Below are positions 20,885 to 30,386 of a stretch of DNA of 64,000 nucleotides, in pieces. A model generated the notes under the pieces. That model ran no database searches. It worked only from the letters and a program-made list of their open reading frames with translations, and was not told the origin of the DNA. Every line of letters starts with the position of its first letter. The stretch's first letter is position 1. This DNA is from Laccaria trichodermophora (taxonomy: Eukaryota; Basidiomycota; Agaricomycetes; Agaricales; Hydnangiaceae). A program made the position numbers and the translations under genes. The stretch lies in contig JACTVC010000040.1 of the NCBI GenBank assembly GCA_018417955.1, positions 124,001 through 188,000 of the forward strand. Direction: 5' to 3'.

Positions 20885-21770
20885 GATAGCTGGTTCGGTG
20901 TCAGTGTCGGCTTGGTTTAGCTGGGGTATTCTTCTCTGCAGCCTTTGCCTCTGCCTTTTCTGCAAGCCTCCAACATGGCCTTCGCCTTGCTCACTGCCTC
21001 TGCCAAGTGATGTTTCAACACCTTCGTGTCCCTCTTCAACGATGTGATTGTCAACCAGATATAGTCGTCACCTATCGAGTATGAGAGGCCATAACCGTCA
21101 GGACGACTGGATTGAAAAAAATTATGTTGTCAGCTTGACAGGGAAGGGGAAGGGGAAAGCATAGCCTCTGCCCAGATCTTCAACTCTTCACTAGCACTCC
21201 TGATAACCTCCGTCCTGCCCAGTTTAATTTTACGTGTTTGTGCAGATTCGTACATCACCCTGGGGCACCCAAACATTTTGTGAAAGGCAAGTTGTTTGAT
21301 GAGCTGGGTGCCGGCATCTGGTATTGTGTTTCTTTGAGAGGTTCTTCCCGAACCCTTCGTAGTGGAGGATGTGGAGGTTGTGTGCATCCACCAGGTCATC
21401 GAACCATTTCTCAGAGGTGTGGATGGGGGATTTGGTGGGGTCGTTGAAGGTAAATTGGAGCTTGGAGACGGGGGGGGAGGTGATGTCAATGGGGATGGAA
21501 GAGGGAGCAAGGGGAACTTTGTTAGACACAATGGAGGCAAGGACGAACTTGTTCATTTGTAGTGTGGGTGTCTTGTCCATACAGAAGTGTTCACATAGGA
21601 ATCCAGAGTGCCCGTTCTCGTACACGATCACTGCCCATTCACTTCAGGAAGACGAAGTCAGAGAAGAGGGAAAGAGAAACTTACACTGGTATTCCTGCCA
21701 TTGCCCACCCACGTTTCCCAGCTGCTATCATCTTGAGTCATCCAGCGCCATGTAGAAATCATTTAGAATG
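20885..21770 (-). pseudogene. Carnitine O-acetyltransferase pseudogene fragment
   Basis: Three minus-strand pieces in family order match the C-terminal third of carnitine/choline acyltransferases. At 21645-21400 is I-V-Y-E-N-G-H-S-G-F-L..E-H plus D-K-T-P-T-L, then D-A-H-N-L-H-I-L-H-Y-E-G-F-G-K-N. At 21340-21150, in another frame, is Q-L-I-K-Q-L-A-F-H-K-M-F-G and Y-E-S-A-Q-T-R-K-I-K-L-G-R-T-E-V. At 21100-20930 is P-D-G-Y-G-L-S-Y-S-I-G-D-D-Y-I and the C-terminal helix. Defects: a frameshift near 21330, and a deletion of roughly 60 residues between the second and third pieces. The N-terminal two thirds are absent. A splice donor-like GTAAGT near 21685 suggests a DNA-level copy, not a retrocopy. 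Confidence 0.8.
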
Positions 21771-21894
21771 AGTGGGCGGGGCTCAATCTGGCGAGGCCGT
21801 GAGGTGGGATGTGTTGTCAGGCGTGGCAGGCCTACGAAAGCTCTCCTTACCTGCGAAGTTCACTTGACACTTGTGAGATTCGTGGCTGAAATGT

Positions 21895-21970
21895 TGCCTG
21901 CTGGTGTAATGGTAACTATCAATAACTAAACTAATACCACAAGCCCCAGAGTTCGAGTCCTGCTCAAAGC
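21895..21970 (+). repeat. tRNA-like sequence with pol III A and B boxes (possible SINE head)
   Basis: 'tggtgtaatgg' at 21902-21912 fits an A box and 'gttcgagtcc' at 21951-21960 fits a B box, at tRNA-like spacing (49 bp start to start). The flanks do not form a proper acceptor or T stem, so this is not a functional tRNA gene. AT-rich sequence with no gene follows to about 22470, which could be a SINE body. Confidence 0.4.
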
Positions 21971-22529
21971 ATACATTTAAAATAGAACACAATGAAATGA
22001 CTACAAAATCTTATAATTAGACTGACACATCACAATACATTGTTTCCTAAGTTAGAAGACTCTGACAATCAGCCCAAAAATGGGCCAATCCTGCTTTTAG
22101 AGTATTTCTCAAGCTTATACCTTGTACCACAGAGATCACATAGAGCTATGTACAACTATGGAAATTTGACTCTATCAAACTACATGATGCTACAGCACAA
22201 CCACACTAAGCTATAGACTTATTTGTAGTGATATGTATTTGTCAGTGTGTCTACCACAAACTATATATCAGGGGGCTCTCAATGGCACTACCAGTGCTAT
22301 CACGTCTACATACCGCAATATCGCAAGTCCCTTTTTTCCTGATGTAACCAGTCTCGGTCTTGGTTAGAGCCCCTGGGCACCCAATAACCTAACCTAACCA
22401 GACTTTCAAACACTACTCTGAAGCAAGTCAAGGACATTCTGCTTTTGTCTCAGGACCGAAAGCAAGCAACAGACAATCATTCTGGGGCTGAACATGATGT
22501 CCAAGATGAGTTTGATAATGACTGACGTT
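21971..22529. other. AT-rich stretch without a gene
   Basis: No coding frame. Near 22345-22405 are motifs 'tgatgtaaccag' and 'cctaacctaaccaga' that recall the repeat at 19870-20340, so this may be more relic of the same repeat family or the body of the tRNA-like repeat. Confidence 0.35.
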
Positions 22530-22969
22530 TCCTGGAGACTTTTCTACAGCCCTACAAAGAGTGCCCTACCGAGTTAGACACCATGATTGAACACCTACTC
22601 AAGAAGGTTGATGAAAGCCTGACAGTGTCAGGGAACATTGAGCTCTACACCAACGACACATGTACTGAATTTCATAACCTACTACTTGTCCTTCTCCATC
22701 ACTTCGAGCAGATTTTAAACATACTAGTCCCTGATAAAAACTCACCTGACAGTGGTCCTGAACTGTTGCCCGATACCAACTCCTCCAGCAGTGGTCCCAA
22801 ATGGCCGTTCAAGAGGGCACTAGTGCAACAATTCAGATACTATGGCTATGGACTTCTAATGCTAGCCAGAGGCCATGCTTTCCAAATGCATTCATCAGGA
22901 AACACTGAATTTATAAGTAGTTTCTTGATAAAATCCATTGCACTAGTACTTTTTGGTCCTTCGCCGTAG
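22530..22969 (+). CDS. Unrecognised fragment, possibly a 5' part of the deaminase-like gene
   Basis: A frame with ATG at 22583 gives 128 residues: two amphipathic helices (F-H-N-L-L-L-V-L-L-H-H-F-E-Q-I-L), an acidic Ser/Pro linker, then R-A-L-V-Q-Q-F-R-Y-Y-G-Y-G-L-L-M-L-A-R-G. Helical N-terminal regions of this type precede the deaminase domain in fungal OTT_1508-like proteins, and a deaminase-like frame lacking its own start lies at 24892. About 1.9 kb of repeats and another gene fragment separate them. The link is a guess; it may be an unrelated fragment. Confidence 0.3.
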
Positions 22970-23193
22970 CACGGAGTAGCCACGGTGTGTCTGGGTAGTT
23001 GGCCTTGCATGTACATTGCCTGAGTAGCTGTCCGGCAAGTGTCAGTAGTCATAATATCTGTTCGGCAAGTGTCAGTAGTCCCCATATTCTTTTACTGGGA
23101 ACCTGTAGCTTTGGTAGAAGAAATAACCCAAGCCCATAAGGAGTAGTAGTTAAGAAGAGCAAAATAGGAATAAAGCTCGAAAGAAAAAAAATG
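22970..23193. other. Short gap with a 23 bp direct repeat
   Basis: Two near-identical units ('ggcaagtgtcagtagtc' core) lie at about 23031-23050 and 23063-23080. Nothing else recognised. Confidence 0.5.
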
Positions 23194-23885
23194 TTATTTT
23201 GCGCGGCTACGAGACTTCCGAGATACATCAAGATCAACTAAATATCGTAGAAGGAAAAAGTCGTGATGGCGAAGGTAGGGATTGATATAAAAGTTTGTTG
23301 CGTCATCAAGAACTGTAGATAATGTCCAAGTATCAGGCATCTTGTGGCTGAATTTTGGAGCAAGGGGGCAGCTCCTTATTATCTTAGCCAGAGGAATGAC
23401 GGACGCACGCTGGCGATGATTGTGAACAGTCAGTGAGATGAGAGTGATGTTTCGACGTTTGGGGCTTACCACTTGAAGGACACAATGACGTTGATAACTC
23501 CTCGCTGTGAGACCAAGCCGCCTTCCTTCCATTCCCTTGCATCATGCAGGTTGTCCTTGATGTCGTCGTCAGTTGAAGAGTCGCACAAATATGCCACGAG
23601 GCTGGCACATATACGGTCGATATGTGCGCTGGCTCTGGAACAGTGGAACCCGGATGGGCGAACAGGGATTGGAAGGCGGGAGAGTTTGGGCTGAGAGGGG
23701 AAGAGGCCAAAGATTTGAAAGAGAGAGCGAGCAATGACAGGTTGGTTTGCAATTCGTTCAAGTCCGTTGAAACTCCGACACCATGTGACAATGTTGATTT
23801 TTGAATTCCCCAACACAGAATTCCAATGTTCTTCCTTCCCACCACGTCGCCAACTTGGAAGTCTTTCCATCCAAGTCCTCTTCAT
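23194..23885 (-). CDS. Unrecognised protein, spliced, possibly frameshifted
   Basis: The frame at 23885-23466 ends at a good GTAAGC donor in S-F-K-W. It joins in phase to an acceptor near 23385 to give S-C-P-L-A-P-K-F, then D-A-T-N-F-Y-I-N-P-Y-L-R-H-H-D-F-F, and a stop at 23194. Upstream, a more protein-like frame (Ser/Leu-rich, F-K-S-L-A-S-S-P-L) lies one base out of register before about 23640. So the gene is either frameshifted or carries an intron I cannot place. Family unknown. It sits next to a CT-rich minisatellite. Confidence 0.35.
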
Positions 23886-23959
23886 CTCCAGTCAGTGCAT
23901 CCCATTCTTCTTCATCCACGTTCTCCACACTCACAACCCTTTGTTTGCTCATCTCTAGT

Positions 23960-24480
23960 CTGTGTGTGCATTCACCCTCATCTGTGTTAGCCGTACTCAC
24001 ACTCACCCCCCTTTCTCTCCTTGTTTCCATGTGCGCGCTTTCATCTGTCTTCGTTCACATCTGCTGTACTCACATCCCATTTGCTGTCTCATCCACAGGC
24101 AGTGCTGACCGCTACCCTCAAGTATGTGTAGCATGTCTGTGCGTACTTTCAACCTCCCTCATCTATGTTCATCATATTCACCCCCCCCTTCTCTCATCTC
24201 CAGGCAGTGTGTACTGTCCTTGTCTCTTATGTCTTTTATCGGTGTTTGTCATACTCCCCCCTCCCCCTTTCTCGCAGCAGTGCGCACTTTACTCATCTCT
24301 TATCGGCTTTCCTCGTCTCTCATCGGTGTTCATCGTACTCACCCTACCCCCTTTCTCTCATCATCTACAGGCAGTGCTTACTCTCCTCATCTCTTATCGG
24401 CGTTCGTCATACTCACACCCCCCCTTGCTCTCCATGTGCTCTCCTCATCTCCAGGTAGTAGATGTGTTACACACTTCCTT
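23960..24480. repeat. Degenerate CT-rich minisatellite
   Basis: Irregular tandem units of roughly 65-75 bp recur several times. Each contains 'ctctcatctccaggcagtg', a 'catctcttatcgg' block, a 'gttcatcgtactcac' block and a C-run. It is strongly pyrimidine-rich on the plus strand. All three forward frames stay open over much of it by composition alone, so ORFs here should not be taken as genes. Confidence 0.65.
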
Positions 24481-24891
24481 TGTTCATGATTAGGCTAGAA
24501 GTTTGAATGTGTATAGATATACCTATCTCATAATACACAATACCACCTGATGCTTCCTGATCACTACTGCCATTTTGGTTCAAACAATGACCAGCTACGT
24601 AGTGCTGTACACCCAGTAGCCTTCGTAGATCAGAAACAATGCAAACAATGTATGAATAGACTTGGTTACAGAGTGCTGGTTCACCTGGTAGCTTCGGTAG
24701 ACACAGAGCAACACACACAACGTAGAGCTATCTAGCAAATTCAGGAAACTACTGGTGCTACTGAGATTAGTAGGATGACTACGGGAACTATGCACTAGGG
24801 GACTTGTGTACCCAGGTATTCAGTATACTAAGGGTATTTGTAACTACTGACCCAAGTCAGCGCCTCCTGATGTTTAGAAAACATTGAACAC
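24481..24891. other. 410 bp without a recognised gene
   Basis: Two similar blocks ('cagtagccttcgtagat' near 24612 and 'ggtagcttcggtagaca' near 24689) suggest a weak internal duplication. The first exon or start of the deaminase-like gene should be here if that gene is complete, but I could not find a phase-compatible ATG exon. Confidence 0.35.
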
Positions 24892-25867
24892 TTGCTCAAT
24901 GACCCCCCTCATACCAGTGCAGGAGTGTCAACCCACGAGCATGACCAAGAGCAGGAAGAAGACTTTGATGGGGTCCTACCCCCACAAAAGCTGCAGTCTT
25001 ACATAGCCTGGTTGCAGCTCATGGTCTCTCATTTTGATGCAGCTGACACTCTCAATCGATTTGTCCACTCAAAACTCTTCATATACAACTCCATCTCCAT
25101 CCACATCATGCTTACTCCATCCACAAGCTCAGAAAAACTCGGTTTGCAAAAGCTCTTCAAACGTCCTCTTCCTCACTTGACCATATACAAATTCCTTGAA
25201 AAGGGTGTATTGGCTGTCAAAGATGGAAACATTGAAGATGGGGAATGTAAGCAAACCAGCGAACTTGAAGATACAGAGATTGAGGCACTGAGGGAAAATT
25301 TGAAACAACACCCTGGTGCCACCAACTTTTTCCTCAATTTGGCACGTAATGAGCCCTTCAAGGGTGCCCTTCATTGTGAAGCCTATCTTGCCAGTCTCCT
25401 TTTTCATGCCTTTCCAAAGGGCCTCATGACTCCAAATACTACAAAGGTATAAAAATATTGCCAGACCTGGAGGTGAAATATCTTTCTTGCCATTTATTTC
25501 TGACCAATTTCTGACCCCTGATCCTCGTTTCCTTTTCCTTCCACAATAACAGCATTTTGGATCAGTGATTGGAACATCGAACCGTTGTTGCCCGACATGT
25601 GACTGTTTTCTCAACATCTTAAGAAATCGCCGTGATGACGAATTTTTGGTACGAGGCACTCTACCGCTATGGACACCCAGCCGTGTTGTGAACGAGATGA
25701 ACTTCAAATTTGGCATAATTTTGTTGGAAGATCTCGAGTCACTCCAGAACGAGGTCAACGGTATACAATGTCATGCCTTTGAGCATTCTAAATCCACAGG
25801 CTTGGAGACACTTTCACTCGACAGCGACGGTGATGATGATTGGGATTCTGGGCCGGAACTTGTTTAA
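24892..25867 (+). CDS. OTT_1508-like deaminase domain protein, 5' end incomplete
   Basis: Two exons (to 25446, then 25553-25867) join in phase. The zinc-site features of the cytidine deaminase-like fold are present. They are an H-C-E motif in G-A-L-H-C-E-A-Y-L-A-S-L-L, and a C-C-P-T-C motif in G-T-S-N-R-C-C-P-T-C-D-C-F-L directly after the intron. A helical region of about 150 residues precedes them. The layout fits the fungal OTT_1508-like deaminases (a nucleic-acid deaminase clade whose substrate is unknown). An acidic tail ends at 25867. The open frame begins with no in-frame ATG, so a 5' exon is missing from the model or the gene is truncated. It converges with CWC22, 269 bp from its stop. 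Confidence 0.6.
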
Positions 25868-26136
25868 CACTTTGATTAGCAGGCTATGGACCTATATTTT
25901 CCGGCATCCGTAGGATTTTTCTACCTTTCCAATCCTCTACTTTGGCTCTTTGATATTGAAAAAAACCATGTTACCACGCAACTAAGACAACGTTCATAGG
26001 ACATACACTCGTGCCACATAAGCAAGTACATGGGCTGTAGACATCATGGTGAGTTGTACCACATCTCCTCATGAAATCAAACTGCATTCCAAAGCAACTC
26101 ATTTGATCATGTTTCGACCATCGTATCATTCTCCAA

Positions 26137-29031
26137 TTACCTCCTCCTTCCATACCCCTTATCCCTATCTCTCTCCCTCTCCCTCGAATCCCTTCGCTCC
26201 CTCCTAGGAGGCGAAGACCTATCCCTATCCCTGTCCGTATACTTCTCCCTTCCCACGTCCTCACTTCTTTTCACAGAAGCAGGCCCGCCAGCACGAGCCA
26301 TAAATGGAGCAGGAGACCTCGACCTCGAATCGCGTCTCCTCATATGCGGAGGAGGCGAACGGGAACGCGACCTGCCTCCCCCGCCTCTACGAGTGGGTGG
26401 TGGTGGAGGAGAAGGAGAGGGAGGCGGACGACGGCGTTCATCGCGTCCGTTTCGTGGAGGAGGCGGAGAGCGTGCTGCCCTTCGTGGAGGGGGAGGGGAG
26501 TAGTCTCGCTCTCGCTCCCGTCGTCGAGCTGCTGGAGATGGTGAGCGCCTTCTGGGAGGCGTTCTGGATCTGGAAAGATCTCGATCTCGGCGGGACTTGG
26601 GAGGGGGAGAACGAGACACGGAGACATCTCGTTGACGGCGGGGAGGTGGTGGTGACCTTGAACTGACTCGTCTACGTGGAGGTGTGGCAGATCGAGAATC
26701 GCTTCGGCCTCTTCGACGAGGGGGAGTCGGCGTACGACGCCCGCGATGACGACGAGAGCCTTTGGATGAATCAGATTCGAGAGAGTCCGAATCCGAACTT
26801 GTATCTGAAACAGAGGAATCCGAATCAGAGTCGGAGGAAGAAGAGGATTCCGCCTCTAGCATCGCACGCCGTTGTTCCATGATCAGTTTTGGTGCATTCT
26901 GTAGTACAATCCATTAGCTAGACGTCAAAGACACATAGTTAAAAAAACAAACCTTGAGGTACTCTCTCATTTCTTCCGTGATAACACCCAGCCCAATACT
27001 AGTAAAGTAGTTGATTGCAAACCGAGTGTTCTTCGGCACATCCATTGGGAACATTCCAGCACAGCCCCTCTTCACCTCTGGGTCTTTGAACCGCTCCGCG
27101 AGCACCTTCAATCCCATGCTTTCCATCATCTCTTGCATGAGAATTTTGATGAAGATACGACTGCTAGAAGTGGTGTCGTCTTCATTGATTTTGACGCATT
27201 CAAAGGCCATCCAAGAAATGGAGTCAGAGCCAAGCAGATGTCCAAAAAAGCGGGCGATGTTGCGCAGCCGATTGGTTTCATACCGATGAACGGTGGTGTA
27301 GTAATTTCCGAATGCGGATTCAAAGCAGTCTGTCCATACTCTGTTCAGTTTGCTGAATCGCTCTCCAACTAGCCCATAGAAAGTGGAGTATGAGCGTTCT
27401 TGAGAGCAACACTCGATGATCATGTTAACGAGTTCGATCTATCACGGAACATATATGAGTGATTCGGAGCTTTGGTTTTGTTGATGAGCTTACCTCTTGA
27501 CCCTCCTGAAGCTGAACTTTTAAAAGTTTATGAACGGCTTCCTCGTAGTTGAGAGCGTTCATGATGGTCAAGTAGATAATTCGGCGCAGATTAACCAAGT
27601 TGGTTTCAGTCCTATCCTCGATTCCTTCCTTAGTTTCCGCAACTAGGAGAGATTTAACAAACGAATAGTAAAGAATTCACATGGACTCACCTTCGTCCTC
27701 ATCGTCATCGCTCGATTCTTCAGAACCAGACTCCTCTTCCGAATCCTCCCCGAGAATCTCAGCCTTGATGCTTTTGTACTTTTCTTCGTTTTCCAAATAG
27801 TTTGGATCAAACTTGAAGATATCTAAAGCAAGACATCAGCTTCACTTTTTGGAAAGGAGAGGTGAATGAGGACTCACTCAACCCTTCCTGAACCTGAAGC
27901 TCCTCCTCGAGTTGAATTTGGTGAGTGATTTGTTCATCCTCGTCCACCAAATCCAAACCTTCCGGAAGGATAGGGTTGTCCTTGTACTTATCCTTCCGCA
28001 CTTGCATCAGCACCTCAATCATATATTGAACACGTTGACTGATGCTGCCTTCGTTGAGAACAGCGCGGAATCGCTCAAACACGGTCGCGTTGGCCTTTGG
28101 GGAATTTTCTGTCAGGAATGCGCCAACCTCACGCATGAAGCCGACAGCTATCTCGATTGAGTCATCAGTGGGGCGCTCAAGTAGTAGGACCAGAATTTGA
28201 AGTGCTATAATCTCGTGGGCGACAGCTTGATTCACCAAATGAGCGATGAATGTTGTGGTAGAATGGCAAACAATCTGGTTGGAGTACGTCAGTGATGTAG
28301 CGGCTTTGCAGTTGAACGTAATAACTTACTTTGTCGTTTCGTTTGAACGACCGCCTGAACTGACTAATCAAGCGAGTCAGAAGAAGCTCTCCAACCTGAG
28401 GCAGTTTTGTATTGATGATGGCAACAACTGCCGCGAATACTGGCGTGAACGGCAAACTTGCTGCCTGGGCTTTCATTACACTCCTGGCAAACAAGCCCCT
28501 TCCCCGGATAAGGTTCTCAGCAAAGAGTTCCGGTACCACCTGTTTGATATTGGCAATATTGACTCGATTGACGATACCAGTGATCGATTTCCGAAGGGCA
28601 TCCCAGGAAAGTCGTTGATATTCAGGGCTCGTCTTGTCTGACGATGCAGCCTCCTGGAGGGCGCGCAAGCGCGCGGGGGGCATGTACACGCCACCTGACC
28701 GTGACCCCACCAGTTTGGCGAACTCTGCCTTCGCATCCAGTTCCTTCGCAGATTCTTTTTCCTTTGGCTTCTCGGCTTTTTCGAGCTCCATGGCGGCGAT
28801 ACGGGCTGCAAGCTGACGTTCTCGCTCTGCTTTTCGTGCGGGGTCTGCGTCAACGACTCTAGGGAGCTCGATTTGGGATGCTGGAGGGGGAGAGTGAGAC
28901 CTGCGACGGCTTGATGGTGGTGCGCCATCTACATCTGGAGAATTGGAACGAGACCTATTGGAATGTCAGCTTGTGCTCTAAGATGTGAAATCGAATAATT
29001 ACCTTTTCCTCTTTTGAACTGCAGCCGACAT
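26137..29031 (-). CDS. CWC22: Pre-mRNA-splicing factor Cwc22
   Basis: Exons at 29031-29003, 28954-28330, 28274-27878, 27822-27691, 27642-27494, 27438-26953 and 26898-26137 join in phase to 859 residues. The MIF4G domain spans about residues 75-340, with G-G-V-Y-M-P-P-A-R near its start and [14 protein letters not shown] midway. The MA3 domain follows at about 440-610, with [10 protein letters not shown] and [17 protein letters not shown]. The C-terminal 250 residues are an Arg/Ser/Pro-rich RS-like tail in one exon. Cwc22 is an activated-spliceosome (NineTeen-associated) factor needed before the first catalytic step, and in many eukaryotes it recruits eIF4A3. The strong base composition bias of the RS exon creates long false frames on the opposite strand. 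Confidence 0.93.
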
Positions 29032-29034
29032 TTT

Positions 29035-29334
29035 CTACAGTCGTGTTGGTCGTTGTCGCGAATGTTGTCGCTGAGCGGATCCGCTGGTGCTTGAACGTGT
29101 TTGACCACGGCAGGTGGGACAAACATTGATACACAGATTTGAGTCAAGTTCAACGCAATTCCAATCTACATCACTGTAACGATCTAAGCCGAACATCTTT
29201 TCGAGTTCAGTATCGTGTGCCTTCGGTATTTCTCTGAGCTTCAGCGGAATTATGCTTGTTACGTCCGTGCTAGATCCATTATACTCCGGATGTCCCCAAG
29301 AATCGAATCGTCGTCCTGAAGATAATACTTTCAC
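29035..29334 (-). other. 99-codon open frame directly upstream of CWC22
   Basis: An ATG-to-stop frame on the CWC22 strand ends 3 bases before the CWC22 start codon. The predicted peptide has a C-P-T-C motif and no recognisable domain. It could be an upstream ORF in the CWC22 leader, a separate tiny gene or chance. Confidence 0.2.
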
Positions 29335-30386
29335 TCTTTTTTCTTTCCAAACGGGATTCGAAAATCTTCATTTCTTATAACATTTTTCACCATGTTATTG
29401 TGACTCGTGGTAGCAAGGATCTCTGACATGATCATCGGGTGGAAATTGTTGGGAAATTGGAAACCCTGCGGTAGAGTTCAACTTCTAACACCCTCCGACC
29501 CACCGTTGATCTTGGTCCTGCTGTTAGTCGGCCTCATCGTACTACCAAAGGACAACCTGACCTGGCTATTTCGTCAGCACCATTGTGACTTACACCAGCT
29601 TACACCACACACTCCCTCTCTGGACGTCTGACATATTTCGCTGAGACGACCGCTGTTAATTCCAAAGCCTGTTCGATTGAACGTGACACTGGAAATCCAC
29701 TGCAGTCCACACACGTGGATCTCGAAGGTTAGCGTTTCTCAATGAAAAAACCTGGGGAGAATCTACGATTGCGTTGGAAAATTAAGATTTCATTATACAG
29801 CATACGGGTAGAGGTATTCCATGAGTAATTTATACCTCGAGTTTTAGTCAACTTGACGACAAAGACGAACGTTCTCGTCGTAGATTCTCCAGTGGTAGTG
29901 TCTAGTTTGAAACCAAAGTGGGTAAACAACTTTCCACAAACACCGAGGCGTGCCGCCAAGCCAGAACTGCTCAACACACCTTTTCGAGGTGGTCCTGAGT
30001 CCTGACACGATCCTGAAGGTGATCTATGGCTATCTGTCGACCTCACCCCGTTCAACAACATCCAGAGTGTCCGCGTTCGGGTTCTGAAGCACAACCACCA
30101 CGATAGCGCCTGGTCTACACTGACTACTCATCGTTGTTCCGCTATTTCTTGGCAGCCAAGCTAAAGCCAATTCGCCATCCTAACTGTCTCCACGCGGTCG
30201 ACATTATACTATCAGCCGCTTTCCGAAATGAGTTCCTATGCAGCGAGTACATGTGCCCAAGCAGTAAACGTGCTTCATTGTCCATTCGTCCACCTTGACT
30301 TAAAATGAGTTTTCTCGCGTCGTTTCCAGCTCATCCAGTGGGCCCTCACCTCCACCGGCGAGATATCTTCATCTATTTCAGCCATC
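29335..30386. other. About 1 kb without a recognised gene
   Basis: Fragments of open frame near 29960-30130 on the plus strand read F-N-N-I-Q-S-V-R-V-R-V-L-K, reminiscent of leucine-rich regions of decayed F-box proteins, but with stops. The last few hundred bases should contain the promoter of the secreted nuclease. Confidence 0.3.

Noticed and set aside
21895..21970. Functional tRNA gene
   Set aside because: A and B boxes are present, but the acceptor and T stems do not pair and no anticodon arm can be drawn.
23960..24490. 230-residue plus-strand protein rich in Ser/Leu/Pro
   Set aside because: It lies wholly in a pyrimidine-rich minisatellite in which all forward frames are open by composition.
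24469..24891. Solo LTR (starts TGTTAC, ends near GAACA)
   Set aside because: No matching second copy in the window and no target-site duplication at the borders.
26300..26720. Plus-strand genes opposite the CWC22 RS region
   Set aside because: These frames are open only because the RS-rich exon on the minus strand is biased in codons; the minus-strand reading matches Cwc22 and splices in phase.
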